A stretch of DNA of 64,000 nt from an uncultured Paenibacillaceae bacterium (GCA_946478845.1 CAMLDI010000006.1:49713-113712), one strand, 5' to 3'. Shown: positions 51,491 to 60,315, counted from the stretch's first letter. Program-made: numbers and translations. The notes: a model not told the origin generated them from the letters alone.

Positions 51491-52585
51491 TTAAAGCCAG
51501 GGGGAAACAGTAACTAACAACCGGGAAAGATCGGTTTCACCTGCAGCTGTCCTGAGGGCCAGGTCCGTTTCACTTAATTTAAAATTATGGGAATTCATAA
51601 TCGACAATGGGAATTTTCCTGAAGAAATGAAGTCTACTGCCATTTGCACAGATTGATAACTATGACCGCGAACCCCTTTAATCGTTAACATTTTATTATA
51701 TATAATATCTAAATCAATATCATTAAAGCGTTGATATTTTGCAGCACCTAGCAATACTGTCCCTCCTATTTTAGCTACTTCAAGTGATGCAACTACGGGT
51801 TCAGTTCCCCCACTGGTAACGTCGATGACAAGATCAGCCATTTTCCCCTTTGTAATTTCATCTACTTTATTAATTAGATTCTCATGACTAACATTAATTG
51901 TATAATCAGCACCTAATTCAAGACCAAGCTTTAATCGTTCAGAACTACTATTTCTTCCTGTCATAATAACTATTTCGGCCCCGGATGCTTTAGCCGCCAA
52001 AGCACAAGCAAGACCTTGTTGGCCTGGTCCTTGAATAACGACAACACTACCAGGACCAACATCTCCTATTATTCGCATCCATTCAAATCCATTTGCTATA
52101 GGTAAAGTTAAAGCCCCTTCTATTGCAGGAACATAAGATGGAAGTTTATGTAAGACTGCATTAGAATGTAAATACATATATTGGCTAAATCCCCCATACA
52201 AATAGGGTTTTGTTGCTATTGGAGTGGCGCCATATCTAATTCCATTTTCTCTTGGATTCGTATTTGAACATAAACGATATAACCCTTTACGGCATAGCTC
52301 ACATTGTCCGCAAGGGATATATTCCTCCATAACAACACGATCCCCCTCTTTCACTCCCCATCGTTTTGATGCTAATTCACCAATTTCATCAATATATCCA
52401 ACAACATGATGACCTAATATCATAGGCTCTTTTATCTTTTCATAATAAGAAACGTCTGTTCCACAAACACCCACAATTTCTACCTTTAATATTCCCGTAT
52501 CCTTTTCTACATTGGGTAATAAAATTTGTTTGATTTCTGTTTGCTTTATTTCTGTTGCTACGGCTACTAAAGCGGATTTGGCCAT
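51491..52585 (-). CDS. Zinc-dependent medium-chain alcohol dehydrogenase
   Basis: A 364-residue MDR dehydrogenase. Catalytic zinc: Cys in GVCGTDVSYYE and GHHVVG; structural zinc: four Cys in PCGQCELCRKGLYRLC. NAD(P) Rossmann segment has IQGPGQQGLACALAAKASGA. ATG 52585 follows AAGGAGG. It follows the Rieske oxygenase gene after a perfect 10-bp hairpin and may oxidise the dihydrodiol or an alcohol of the pathway. Substrate not identifiable. Confidence 0.88.
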   Translation of the reverse strand: MAKSALVAVATEIKQTEIKQILLPNVEKDTGILKVEIVGVCGTDVSYYEKIKEPMILGHHVVGYIDEIGELASKRWGVKEGDRVVMEEYIPCGQCELCRKGLYRLCSNTNPRENGIRYGATPIATKPYLYGGFSQYMYLHSNAVLHKLPSYVPAIEGALTLPIANGFEWMRIIGDVGPGSVVVIQGPGQQGLACALAAKASGAEIVIMTGRNSSSERLKLGLELGADYTINVSHENLINKVDEITKGKMADLVIDVTSGGTEPVVASLEVAKIGGTVLLGAAKYQRFNDIDLDIIYNKMLTIKGVRGHSYQSVQMAVDFISSGKFPLSIMNSHNFKLSETDLALRTAAGETDLSRLLVTVSPWL

Positions 52586-52606
52586 AAAAACCTCCTTATT
52601 CATAGG

Positions 52607-52632
52607 GAAACGGGAGTTTAATCTCCCGTTTC
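52607..52632. repeat. Perfect 10-bp hairpin between Rieske and dehydrogenase genes
   Basis: GAAACGGGAG / CTCCCGTTTC over 6 nt, with no U-run after it on the minus strand. Probable intercistronic mRNA structure that lets two genes differ in level. Confidence 0.6.
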
Positions 52633-52667
52633 GCAAAATATTTCTAATTTTCAGTTATTTTTAGCTA

Positions 52668-53948
52668 TTAAACAGCCTCGTAATCCTTTGCTCTTAATTT
52701 AATAGCTTCCTGTGCCCCTTCTGCAAAAGGAATTCCCTTCGGAAGTAATACTGAAGCAGAACGAATATGATGGGTAACAGGATCAATCGCAGGTAGCCTT
52801 ACCCCTTTTTCCAAAGTTTTCACTGCATTTAACAAGCATTGCCGCGCCTTAATAATCGCTGTATCACTAGTTCCTAATTTTTCTTTTGATCGATCCACAA
52901 TCGATCCCGCACTTACCTGAAGAGCATGGTCCTCCATCCCAATGCCAAAAATGCCAGCATAAGATTCGCCACTCCTCTGCATTTCCCGGTCTAACAAGAA
53001 TCCATTTTCCGGATTTGCCTGTGTAATAAAGGTACCTGGTATTAATAATGGATGAATTCCAGCTCCTGACTTCATCTGATCAATTTCATGTTCTTCAAGA
53101 TCCCGATCAGGAGTCCAACTCCATGTCCAAACCAAACAATTTTCATCATCTATAGGTACCCATGCATGTCCTCCTCGTGGAGCCCCACCAAAAGGAGGTA
53201 TCATTGTATAAAAAGGCATTAGAAATTGAGTAATTCTCCAATAATAATTTTCATCATCCGCTTCTCTTCTTGCGCCAATTAATAATCCATAATCAGTATC
53301 AACCACCTCAAATCGTGGTGCAGTATCTGTCGTTAAAAAGGTTGTACTTTTACTAGATTCTGAAACACCAATTCCACCAACTGATCCAGAATGAAGGAAG
53401 GAAACATGACTGGAATCAATACCTCCCTCTAAAGCCTGGAAGTAATTACACTGTTGTATTTTTTTAGAAATATATCTTTGACTATCTTTAACAAGCATCC
53501 ATTCTTGCTCTGGTAATTTTGGTTTGGATTCTGGCGGTCCCATGTAAGTCCAAATTACTCCACCACGTTCTTCACAGGGGTAAGATTTAATTTTCACACC
53601 ATTTATCAAATTACTTTCTGGTGGTTCAGATGGCAACTCAATACAGCGCCCTTCTGCATCAAATTTCCACCCGTGGTAGGGACATCTAATCCCACAATGT
53701 TCATTCCTCCCATAAAAAAGAGACACTCGACGGTGTGGACAATATTCGTCCATTAATGCAAGCTTACCATTGGTATCACGGAAAGCGATTAACTCTTCAC
53801 CTAAAAGCTTTACTCGAACCGGAGGACAATCAGGATGAGGGAGTTCCTTAGCTAAAAGCGCTGGAATCCAATACTGTCTTAGTACATTTCCCATTTTTGT
53901 ATCAGGGCCAATCTTCGTTAATAATTCATTGTTTTCTTTTGATAACAT
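52668..53948 (-). CDS. Rieske non-heme iron oxygenase, phthalate dioxygenase-like
   Basis: A 426-residue ring-hydroxylating oxygenase alpha subunit. Rieske cluster: C70/H72 in CPHRR and C89/H92 in CPYHGW. Mononuclear iron: D178, H181 and H186 in EGGIDSSHVSFLH. Length and layout fit the phthalate 4,5-dioxygenase/vanillate demethylase group, which use a separate reductase. ATG 53948 follows AGGGAGG with 8-nt spacing. No reductase gene is visible in the window. Divergent from the amidohydrolase operon. Confidence 0.9.
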   Translation of the reverse strand: MLSKENNELLTKIGPDTKMGNVLRQYWIPALLAKELPHPDCPPVRVKLLGEELIAFRDTNGKLALMDEYCPHRRVSLFYGRNEHCGIRCPYHGWKFDAEGRCIELPSEPPESNLINGVKIKSYPCEERGGVIWTYMGPPESKPKLPEQEWMLVKDSQRYISKKIQQCNYFQALEGGIDSSHVSFLHSGSVGGIGVSESSKSTTFLTTDTAPRFEVVDTDYGLLIGARREADDENYYWRITQFLMPFYTMIPPFGGAPRGGHAWVPIDDENCLVWTWSWTPDRDLEEHEIDQMKSGAGIHPLLIPGTFITQANPENGFLLDREMQRSGESYAGIFGIGMEDHALQVSAGSIVDRSKEKLGTSDTAIIKARQCLLNAVKTLEKGVRLPAIDPVTHHIRSASVLLPKGIPFAEGAQEAIKLRAKDYEAV

Positions 53949-54115
53949 TCTCAATTCCTCCCTGTATTTCATTTGTTTTCTACCCCAATTGTTATACAAA
54001 AAGTTGACACTTTCAAATCGAATGTTTTTATCAGCCCTATAGAAAATATTAATAGGGAACAAAAGTAATCCCCAGCCTATTAATTTTTTTTATACCTTTG
54101 ATTAAAAGAATCCAT

Positions 54116-54144
54116 TTGGCTAAAATACTGAGGTTGTTTATAAT
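54116..54144 (+). promoter_or_regulatory. Sigma-A promoter of the amidohydrolase-IclR operon
   Basis: TTGGCT (54116-54121) and TATAAT (54139-54144), spacer 17 bp, about 68 bp upstream of the amidohydrolase start. Confidence 0.65.
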
Positions 54145-54211
54145 AAATTAAAAATTTAGAATATTAGTTATTACTTCAATTTTGTAAGATTATCAAAAGG
54201 AGTGTGTTTAT

Positions 54212-55141
54212 ATGCATGATTTTCATACCCATTTTGTTCCTACTGATGTAATCGACTGGCTCAAAGATCATCAAAATGTAGTAAATGCTAAATGGATTAA
54301 AAAAGAGGAAAAAAAAGATAGTTTTTTAACCATAAATGAAAAATGGGGTTTTGAATTAAAACCAACTTTTATCAATATTGATCTTTATCTAAAAGAAAAA
54401 AATCTTGCTGGTATTAAATATTCCATGATTTCCCCCATTCCACAGCTTTTCTTATATGATTTCCCAACTGACATCTGCAAGGATTTATCAAGGGTTTATA
54501 ATCAATCCTTAGTTAAACTGGTAAAAGAATCTGCTGGAAAACTGTCCGCACTAGGAACAGTGCCATTATCAAACCCTATTCATGGGGCAATGGTTTTAAA
54601 CGAGGCAGTCAATCAAGGTCTAAGAGGTGCCATTATTGGACCAGGATTTTCAGAACATATGCTTTCAGATGAATTTTTTACACCCTTTTTTGAAGAAGCA
54701 AATCGACTTAAGGCTATTCTTTTTATCCATCCCTTATTAAATGAAGATCCCCGCCTAAAAAGAAGGAGAATGCCCAATTTAATTGGAGTGCCCTGGGAAA
54801 CCACCATTTGTGCAACAGATTTATTGCTAAGTGGATTTTTAGATAAATACCCTAATATTAAAATCCTACTTGCTCACGGGGGAGGATTCCTACCTTATCA
54901 AATTGGACGATTAGATAAAGGCTATGAACAATGGGGAATGGTCAATTTAAATACACCACCATCAGAATATTTAAACCGCTTTTGGTATGACACAGTCCTA
55001 TGGAATCAAGATAGTATCGATTTTCTCTTAAAAACAGTTGGAGAGGACAGGGTTGTACCAGGATCAGATTATCCATTTGATTTGTGCGTTTGGCCACCAA
55101 AACAAATAAGTAATCATGGTATAAACTCTTTGCTAGATTAA
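54212..55141 (+). CDS. ACMSD-type amidohydrolase / decarboxylase
   Basis: A 309-residue amidohydrolase_2 (TIM barrel) protein: HxH metal motif DFHTH at 3-7, LFIHP (third His), LLAHGGG (fourth) and GSDYPFD (Asp). This is the complete zinc site of ACMSD and of gamma-resorcylate/5-carboxyvanillate decarboxylases. It could decarboxylate an aromatic acid or an aminomuconate-type intermediate. It has its own promoter and leads two IclR genes. Confidence 0.85.
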   Translation: MHDFHTHFVPTDVIDWLKDHQNVVNAKWIKKEEKKDSFLTINEKWGFELKPTFINIDLYLKEKNLAGIKYSMISPIPQLFLYDFPTDICKDLSRVYNQSLVKLVKESAGKLSALGTVPLSNPIHGAMVLNEAVNQGLRGAIIGPGFSEHMLSDEFFTPFFEEANRLKAILFIHPLLNEDPRLKRRRMPNLIGVPWETTICATDLLLSGFLDKYPNIKILLAHGGGFLPYQIGRLDKGYEQWGMVNLNTPPSEYLNRFWYDTVLWNQDSIDFLLKTVGEDRVVPGSDYPFDLCVWPPKQISNHGINSLLD

Positions 55142-55160
55142 GTTTGTTGAGGTGAATGTT

Positions 55161-55895
55161 ATGAATTGCTTAATTGAAAATAAGCGTCTATTAAAATCAG
55201 TTCATAATGGATTAATTATTCTTAAATTATTCTCTAAAGAAAAACCAGTATGGGGAATAACAGACATATCTAGAAAAGCTGAGCTTCCCAAAAGCACTGT
55301 AAGCAGATTAATAAGCGACCTGGTAAAAGAAGGTTATTTGGAGAAATTGGGGGGGAAATACCAATTAGGCTTATCACCTCTTTATTTAACAGGTATTATC
55401 ACCTCACAAATGGAAATACTTCGAGAATCAGTAAAGCCATTAAAAACTCTATTAAAAAAAGTAAAAGAAACTTCTTACATTTCCATACTTGAAGGGGCTT
55501 TTGTCTTTTATTTGATTCAAATGGACGAATACCATTCGTACCAACTACTATCTGACAATAAAAGTCCTGCTTCCTGCACAAGCTCTGGCAAAGTCTTGTT
55601 AGCTTATGAATCTTTAGATAAAGCATCTAAATTTATTATGAAAGAACAATTACTAATGCAATTAACATTAATAAGAGAAACAGGGTATTGTATTGACGTA
55701 AATGAGGACGTTGTCAGTATCGCAGCACCAATTAGAGATTACACATGCAATGTTATTGCAGCAGTAAGTACAAAAAGTCCCAGACAAAAAATTGATGATC
55801 ATAAAATTCAATTGATTAAAGAAGAAATTATAAAAACTGCGAAGGAAATTTCTTTTCAATTAGGTTATCTGGAAACAATTCGTTATAGTAAATGA
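55161..55895 (+). CDS. IclR family transcriptional regulator 1
   Basis: A 244-residue IclR regulator: N-terminal winged helix (ITDISRKAELPKSTVSRLISDLVKEGYL) and effector domain ending GYCIDVNEDVVSIAAPIRDYTCNVIAAVS. ATG 55161 follows GAGGTGA. It lies 19 nt after the amidohydrolase gene and 15 nt before a second IclR gene. IclR regulators commonly control aromatic pathways such as protocatechuate genes. Confidence 0.9.
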   Translation: MNCLIENKRLLKSVHNGLIILKLFSKEKPVWGITDISRKAELPKSTVSRLISDLVKEGYLEKLGGKYQLGLSPLYLTGIITSQMEILRESVKPLKTLLKKVKETSYISILEGAFVFYLIQMDEYHSYQLLSDNKSPASCTSSGKVLLAYESLDKASKFIMKEQLLMQLTLIRETGYCIDVNEDVVSIAAPIRDYTCNVIAAVSTKSPRQKIDDHKIQLIKEEIIKTAKEISFQLGYLETIRYSK

Positions 55896-55910
55896 GGGAG
55901 GAGCTATACG

Positions 55911-56681
55911 ATGGGATTACATGCCGGGGAAAAAGTATCCTCCATGAGGAATGCTCTCAAACTACTAAAACTTTTTACAATAGAAGAACCTGTAATGTCA
56001 TTAACCGAATTAGCAAAGAAATTGGAAATTGGTGAAAGTGCTGTATATCGATTAATATCTACATTAATACATGATGAATTTATTACAAAGGACAATAATT
56101 CAAAAAAATTTAAACTAAAAACATCTTTAATCACAATGGGAAATACAATCATGTCCTGTAATAATCTATGCCATTTTACTCCCCCTATATTAGAGAAGCT
56201 TGTAAATGAAACAGGAGAAACAACTCATCTCTCTATTTTAAGAGAAAACAAAGTAGTCTATCTGCAAAAATTTGATTGTATAAACTTTGTACATCTGCCT
56301 ACTCATATTGGTAAGCAAAGTCCTTTACATTGTACAAGTTCAGGACAAATTTTTCTTGCTTTTCAATCAGAGCCTCATATTGAAAAAACTATTTTCAAAG
56401 GACTGACTGCCTTCACTTCTAATACAATTACTACCCGAGAAAAATTAGTAGATCGTATCAACAAGATTAAGAAACAAGGCTATGCTTTTACTATAGAAGA
56501 AATGTATCAGGGAATTTCCTCTATCGCAGCTCCTGTTATTTCTCCCTCTGGAGATGTTGTAGCGTCTATAAGTATTACCGGACCAATTACAAGAATAAAC
56601 CAACACACTGCATCTATGCTGTCAAAATTGGTAATAAAAGCATCTGACGAACTATCGAAGAAACTTAAATATAAATTTTAA
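55911..56681 (+). CDS. IclR family transcriptional regulator 2
   Basis: A 256-residue IclR regulator, similar to the neighbouring one in layout: MSLTELAKKLEIGESAVYRLISTLIHDEFI, then an effector domain with GYAFTIEEMYQGISSIAAPVISPSGDVVASISITGP. Strong GAGGGAGGAG ribosome binding site. The tandem arrangement suggests duplication with specialised effectors. Followed by a terminator shared with the opposing LigB-type gene. Confidence 0.9.
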   Translation: MGLHAGEKVSSMRNALKLLKLFTIEEPVMSLTELAKKLEIGESAVYRLISTLIHDEFITKDNNSKKFKLKTSLITMGNTIMSCNNLCHFTPPILEKLVNETGETTHLSILRENKVVYLQKFDCINFVHLPTHIGKQSPLHCTSSGQIFLAFQSEPHIEKTIFKGLTAFTSNTITTREKLVDRINKIKKQGYAFTIEEMYQGISSIAAPVISPSGDVVASISITGPITRINQHTASMLSKLVIKASDELSKKLKYKF

Positions 56682-56685
56682 GAGA

Positions 56686-56734
56686 AAAAAGCTGTTTGAA
56701 TGTACTAAAAAAACAATTCAAACAGCTTTTTTTT
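56686..56734. terminator. Bidirectional terminator after IclR 2
   Basis: AGCTGTTTGAAT (56690-56701) pairs with ATTCAAACAGCT (56716-56727), with A and T runs on both sides. Confidence 0.92.
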
Positions 56735-56740
56735 AGGCAA

Positions 56741-57589
56741 CTACATTACCCATTCTTTTTTAACATCCTCTTTTAACCGTGAAATTTTACTGTTTCCAAA
56801 GCTAATAACAGCATTCCAACTGCCAGAGGATTGACACTCCCCTAAATTTACAGGTTCATAACCATGTGTGATCATACTTAACAGCATAGCCAAATGGCGT
56901 CCACCTGACTCAACTTTTGCCATGCTAGCATACTGTGGGAGCATATCAAAGGCAGATTGTAGATCCTTATTCATAATATATTCAATAAATTGTTTATCAA
57001 GGGCATGTTCAGCAGGAGTTGGATTATGATGTCTTCCGCGAACCAAATTATGGGATAAGGCACCACTTGCCACGAAAACAACACGCTTCTCACTTTTTCG
57101 TAAAACTTCTGCGATTTCCTCGCCCCATCTATAGGTTTCCTCTAAACTGGCTGTTAATGCAACAGAAAAATTGATTACAGGGATAGTTTCATTTGGATTA
57201 AGATACCGTAAAGGCACTACAGTTCCATAATCCCATAAGTAATCAGGGTCATTTACTCCTATTACAGGTATCCCCACTTTTTGTCCTGCTTGTACTAATT
57301 CATCTGCTAATTCCCCGTCACCAGGATAAGAATAGGAAACACCCTTTATCAAATCAGGTGCTTCCATTGCTGTTAAATTCCCTTTATGAATAGAGGTACA
57401 ATCTACATAATGAAAAAAAGTGGATGGCCAATGACAAGAGACCAAAACAATAACATCAGGCTTTAAACCCTGGATTTCCTTTGCAACATCCTTCATTGCT
57501 GCTACAATATTTTGTTGATAATCCGGTGTTTGATCCTCATGGCATATCGTTGGAATATGAGGAACCAATAAACTTAACTCAATTGACAT
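56741..57589 (-). CDS. LigB-type class III extradiol ring-cleavage dioxygenase
   Basis: A 282-residue protein of the LigB superfamily: H11 in LVPHIPT, H53 in VSCHWPS, SGALSHNL with the second-sphere His, and GGRH near the C-terminus. No separate alpha (LigA) subunit is visible, as in the homoprotocatechuate 2,3-dioxygenase type. It likely opens the ring of a catechol formed by the Rieske oxygenase. ATG follows AGGGGG. A 12-bp palindrome CATAATATTATG (57630-57641) lies upstream. Confidence 0.87.
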   Translation of the reverse strand: MSIELSLLVPHIPTICHEDQTPDYQQNIVAAMKDVAKEIQGLKPDVIVLVSCHWPSTFFHYVDCTSIHKGNLTAMEAPDLIKGVSYSYPGDGELADELVQAGQKVGIPVIGVNDPDYLWDYGTVVPLRYLNPNETIPVINFSVALTASLEETYRWGEEIAEVLRKSEKRVVFVASGALSHNLVRGRHHNPTPAEHALDKQFIEYIMNKDLQSAFDMLPQYASMAKVESGGRHLAMLLSMITHGYEPVNLGECQSSGSWNAVISFGNSKISRLKEDVKKEWVM

Positions 57590-57726
57590 GTATTAAAACC
57601 CCCTAACCAATTTGGTACTTCTAAAATTTCATAATATTATGTTAATTTTTTTAGTATCATTTTTCAGCTTTTTTCCTTCTCTATGTGGAACAATTATCAA
57701 TTATTTATTAAACTTGCATAAACTAC

Positions 57727-57762
57727 TATAATTAGTTAAAATAAAACTAATGTAATTAGTTT
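57727..57762. promoter_or_regulatory. Promoter and probable TetR operator of the MBL-TetR operon
   Basis: A TATAAT box (57727-57732) is followed by three half-sites of ATTAGTT in alternating orientation: ATTAGTT (57731-57737), AACTAAT (57745-57751) and ATTAGTT (57755-57761). The last two form the perfect inverted repeat AAACTAA-N5-TTAGTTT (57744-57762). Binding of the TetR protein encoded downstream would block this promoter. Confidence 0.6.
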
Positions 57763-57779
57763 AAGGAAGGAGAAATTTC

Positions 57780-58526
57780 ATGAGAATAACCCATGAATTA
57801 ACAGTGTATCAACTGGCCTTTCTCCCCCGTATTTTCCCTGTGAATTGTTATTTCATTGAAGAGGAGTATGAATTAACGTTGATTGATACCGGACTTCCTT
57901 ACAGTTGGAAAGGTATCCTTCACGCAGCCAGGGAAATTGGAAAACCGATTACCCGAATCCTATTGACCCATGCCCATGAGGACCATGTGGGATCCCTCGA
58001 TCAATTGAAAAATATACTTCCCAAAATCCCTGTTTATGTATCCAAAAGGGATGCCCGCCTGTTGGCCGGGGACCGCTCCCTGGATCCTACAGAATCCAAA
58101 ACCCCGATCCGAGGCGGGGTTCCTAAGAAACTGAAAACAAGAGGAGACATTTTCCTTCAGGATGGAGACAAAATAGGTTCCTTACTAGCCATCAGTACAC
58201 CTGGGCATACGCCAGGCTCCATGTGTTTTCTTGATACAAGGAATCAAGCATTGATTGTGGGTGATTCCATGCAAACCAGGGGAGGATTTGCCATCGCCGG
58301 ACAAATTCGGCCCTTGTTTCCCTTTCCTGCTTTCGCCACATGGAATCCCCTAGAAGCCATTAAAAGCGTGCGAAAACTGCAACAATTAAACCCTACCCTC
58401 CTTGCTGCAGGACATGGAAAAATGGTACTGGAACCTGGGGAGATAATAGAAAAAGCCCTGGCAAAAACAGAAGAAAAAATCCACACCCAAAGGAGCAATA
58501 ATTATGTCACCAAGAATCGGCCTTGA
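57780..58526 (+). CDS. MBL-fold metallohydrolase
   Basis: A 248-residue metallo-beta-lactamase-fold enzyme with the binuclear zinc motif THAHEDHVG, then a second His in STPGHTPGS, Asp in IVGDS and His in AAGHGKM. Broad family (glyoxalase II/lactonase-like), substrate unknown. First gene of an operon with the TetR regulator, which it overlaps by 23 nt, and possibly the ABM gene. ATG follows GGAAGGAG. Confidence 0.9.
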   Translation: MRITHELTVYQLAFLPRIFPVNCYFIEEEYELTLIDTGLPYSWKGILHAAREIGKPITRILLTHAHEDHVGSLDQLKNILPKIPVYVSKRDARLLAGDRSLDPTESKTPIRGGVPKKLKTRGDIFLQDGDKIGSLLAISTPGHTPGSMCFLDTRNQALIVGDSMQTRGGFAIAGQIRPLFPFPAFATWNPLEAIKSVRKLQQLNPTLLAAGHGKMVLEPGEIIEKALAKTEEKIHTQRSNNYVTKNRP

Positions 58527-59079
58527 TTTGCCTACCCTATTGATAGCAGCTACAGAAATCGCTGACCAAAAAGGGATAGAAGCCGTCACCCTTGCTTCTC
58601 TGGCGCAAAAACTGGAGATTAAATCTCCGTCCTTATATAACCATGTCCATGGATTAAAGGGATTGCGGAAAAAAATGGCCATCTACGGTCTTGAACAACT
58701 CCACCAAACGCTGACCCAGGCAGCCATTGGGCGTTCGGGAGACGACGCGATTAGATCCATGGGGAAAGCCTATGTATCTTTTGTCCGTGCCCATCCTGGT
58801 TTGTATGAAGCAACCCTGCTTGCACCTGACCCCCAAAACCCAGAAGTTCAATTGGCGGGAAAACCCATTGTTGATCTGAATCTCCAGATGTTAGACAGGT
58901 TCGGATTAAAAGACGAAGAAGCCCTCCATGTAACCCGGGGTCTTCGCAGCCTTCTACACGGGTTTGCTTCCCTGGAACAAAAAGGCGGGTTTGGACTCCC
59001 TCTTGATTTGGATCAAAGCCTTGATTTATTAATCGATACCTATCTGGCAGGGATTCAAGCTAAAAAAAGGAACTACTAA
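58504..59079 (+). CDS. TetR family regulator (WHG-type C-terminal domain)
   Basis: A 191-residue TetR regulator: N-terminal HTH IADQKGIEAVTLASLAQKLEIKSPSLYNHVHGLKGL, C-terminal ligand domain with YVSFVRAHPGLYEATL and the TetR_C/WHG pattern LRSLLHGFASLE. Starts inside the MBL gene end with AAAGGAG. Probable autorepressor of the operon via the ATTAGTT sites upstream of the MBL gene. Confidence 0.92.
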   Translation: MSPRIGLDLPTLLIAATEIADQKGIEAVTLASLAQKLEIKSPSLYNHVHGLKGLRKKMAIYGLEQLHQTLTQAAIGRSGDDAIRSMGKAYVSFVRAHPGLYEATLLAPDPQNPEVQLAGKPIVDLNLQMLDRFGLKDEEALHVTRGLRSLLHGFASLEQKGGFGLPLDLDQSLDLLIDTYLAGIQAKKRNY

Positions 59080-59108
59080 CAACTTATCATTAAGGAGTGG
59101 ATTAGGTA

Positions 59109-59405
59109 ATGTTTACTGTACACGTCTCATTTCATGTTAAAGCAGATTCTATTTCTGAATTTAAAGAAGCTTCCCTGGAAAATGCCCAAAACAGCATCAA
59201 AGAAAAGGGAATTACCCGTTTCGATGTATTGCAGTATCAAGAAGATCCCTCAAAGTTTTTGTTCGTAGAAACATATCTTTCAACGGAAGACCAACAAAAA
59301 CACAGGGAAACAGAACATTACACAAAATGGCGTTCGATTATTCTTGATTTATTAGAAGAACCCTATACCTTTGAGAAATTCAATCCTATTTCCCTCGCAG
59401 ACTAG
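59109..59405 (+). CDS. Antibiotic biosynthesis monooxygenase (ABM) domain protein
   Basis: A 98-residue ferredoxin-like dimeric ABM protein: FTVHVSFHVKADSISEFKEASLENAQNSIKE, the conserved FDVLQYQEDPSKFLFVETY and HRETEHYTKW with conserved His residues. The family includes quinol monooxygenases and LsrG-like isomerases; the role is not fixed. It follows the TetR gene by 29 nt with AAGGAG and ends at a terminator. Confidence 0.88.
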   Translation: MFTVHVSFHVKADSISEFKEASLENAQNSIKEKGITRFDVLQYQEDPSKFLFVETYLSTEDQQKHRETEHYTKWRSIILDLLEEPYTFEKFNPISLAD

Positions 59406-59438
59406 GAGGTTGACTCCTTAAGGTCTGCTTTTTTTTAT
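59398..59438 (+). terminator. Terminator after the ABM gene
   Basis: GCAGAC-AGGAG stem pairs with CTCCT-GTCTGC around GTTGA with small bulges, followed by eight T residues on the plus strand. It overlaps the ABM stop codon. Confidence 0.85.
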
Positions 59439-59445
59439 TAAACAG

Positions 59446-59473
59446 TTGACTTTTTCGAATTATATCCTATAAT
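59446..59473 (+). promoter_or_regulatory. Sigma-A promoter of nrtR
   Basis: TTGACT (59446-59451) and TATAAT (59468-59473) with a 16-bp spacer. The predicted start falls at the beginning of the NrtR operator. Confidence 0.78.
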
Positions 59474-59477
59474 TAAA

Positions 59478-59499
59478 TTAACAATTAACAAATTGTTAA
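59478..59499. promoter_or_regulatory. NrtR operator upstream of nrtR
   Basis: TTAACAA-N8-TTGTTAA, a 22-bp palindrome, repeated with identical arms and spacing before pncA. It overlaps the predicted transcription start, so NrtR binding should repress its own gene. Confidence 0.72.
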
Positions 59500-59538
59500 T
59501 AATAAAATTGAATATCCTATTCTAAGTGAGGAAAGCCA

Positions 59539-60315
59539 ATGTCAAATAATAAAGCATTAGAACAATACGATGTAAAAAAATATCGTACACCAGACGGTTA
59601 CACTTCCGACATTGCTGTTTTCACCATTGTTTCTGAACATGTTGCTGAATACAAACCCCCACACATGTCTTTGAAAATCATGTTGATTAAACGGTCAAAG
59701 TTTAACACAGAAGGAAATGTTAATATTGAGGCCGATAAATGGGCATTGCCAGGAGGATTTGTTCAAGATTATGAAACAGCTTTTGAAGCAGCTAAAAGAG
59801 AGTTAGAAGAAGAAACGGGTGTCAACGGCATTCATATTCAACATTTTGGAGTTTACGATCAACCTGGAAGAGATCCACGAGGCTGGATTATATCCAACGC
59901 ACATTATGCTATTGTACCCGACCGTTTTTTATCAAGCCGAAAAGCCAACGATGATGCTGCAGAAGTTGAATTATTCTCAACAGAAGAAGTGTTGAATCTG
60001 GATTTAGCTTTTGACCATAAGCAAATTATTGAAGACGCCATCAGTATTATAAAGAAAGATATCCTGCAAACGACGGTGGCTAAAAATTTCTTGCCAGAAC
60101 ACTTTACCTATTCGGAACTTCAGGCTGTTTTATTAACCGTTACAGATGATCCCGCCATTAAGAGCGATGCTGCCTTTTCGAGGAAAATCAAATCATTACC
60201 CTTTATAAAACCCGTTGAAGGCAAAAAAACACAACGCACATCAAAAACACCAACCCAGCTTTACCAATTTATAGATATAGACGTGTTAAAACCCATCTAT
60301 ACCGCCAGTTACTAA
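59539..60315 (+). CDS. nrtR: Nudix-family transcriptional regulator NrtR
   Basis: A 258-residue protein: N-terminal Nudix domain and C-terminal winged helix (FTYSELQAVLLTVTDDPAIKSDAAFSRKI). The Nudix box (about residues 74-96, G-x5-E-x7-RELEEETGV) is intact, so ADP-ribose hydrolysis is possible. NrtR represses NAD-biosynthesis genes and is released by ADP-ribose. It precedes pncA and pncB, and identical palindromes lie before nrtR and pncA. ATG follows GAGGAAAG. Confidence 0.9.
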   Translation: MSNNKALEQYDVKKYRTPDGYTSDIAVFTIVSEHVAEYKPPHMSLKIMLIKRSKFNTEGNVNIEADKWALPGGFVQDYETAFEAAKRELEEETGVNGIHIQHFGVYDQPGRDPRGWIISNAHYAIVPDRFLSSRKANDDAAEVELFSTEEVLNLDLAFDHKQIIEDAISIIKKDILQTTVAKNFLPEHFTYSELQAVLLTVTDDPAIKSDAAFSRKIKSLPFIKPVEGKKTQRTSKTPTQLYQFIDIDVLKPIYTASY

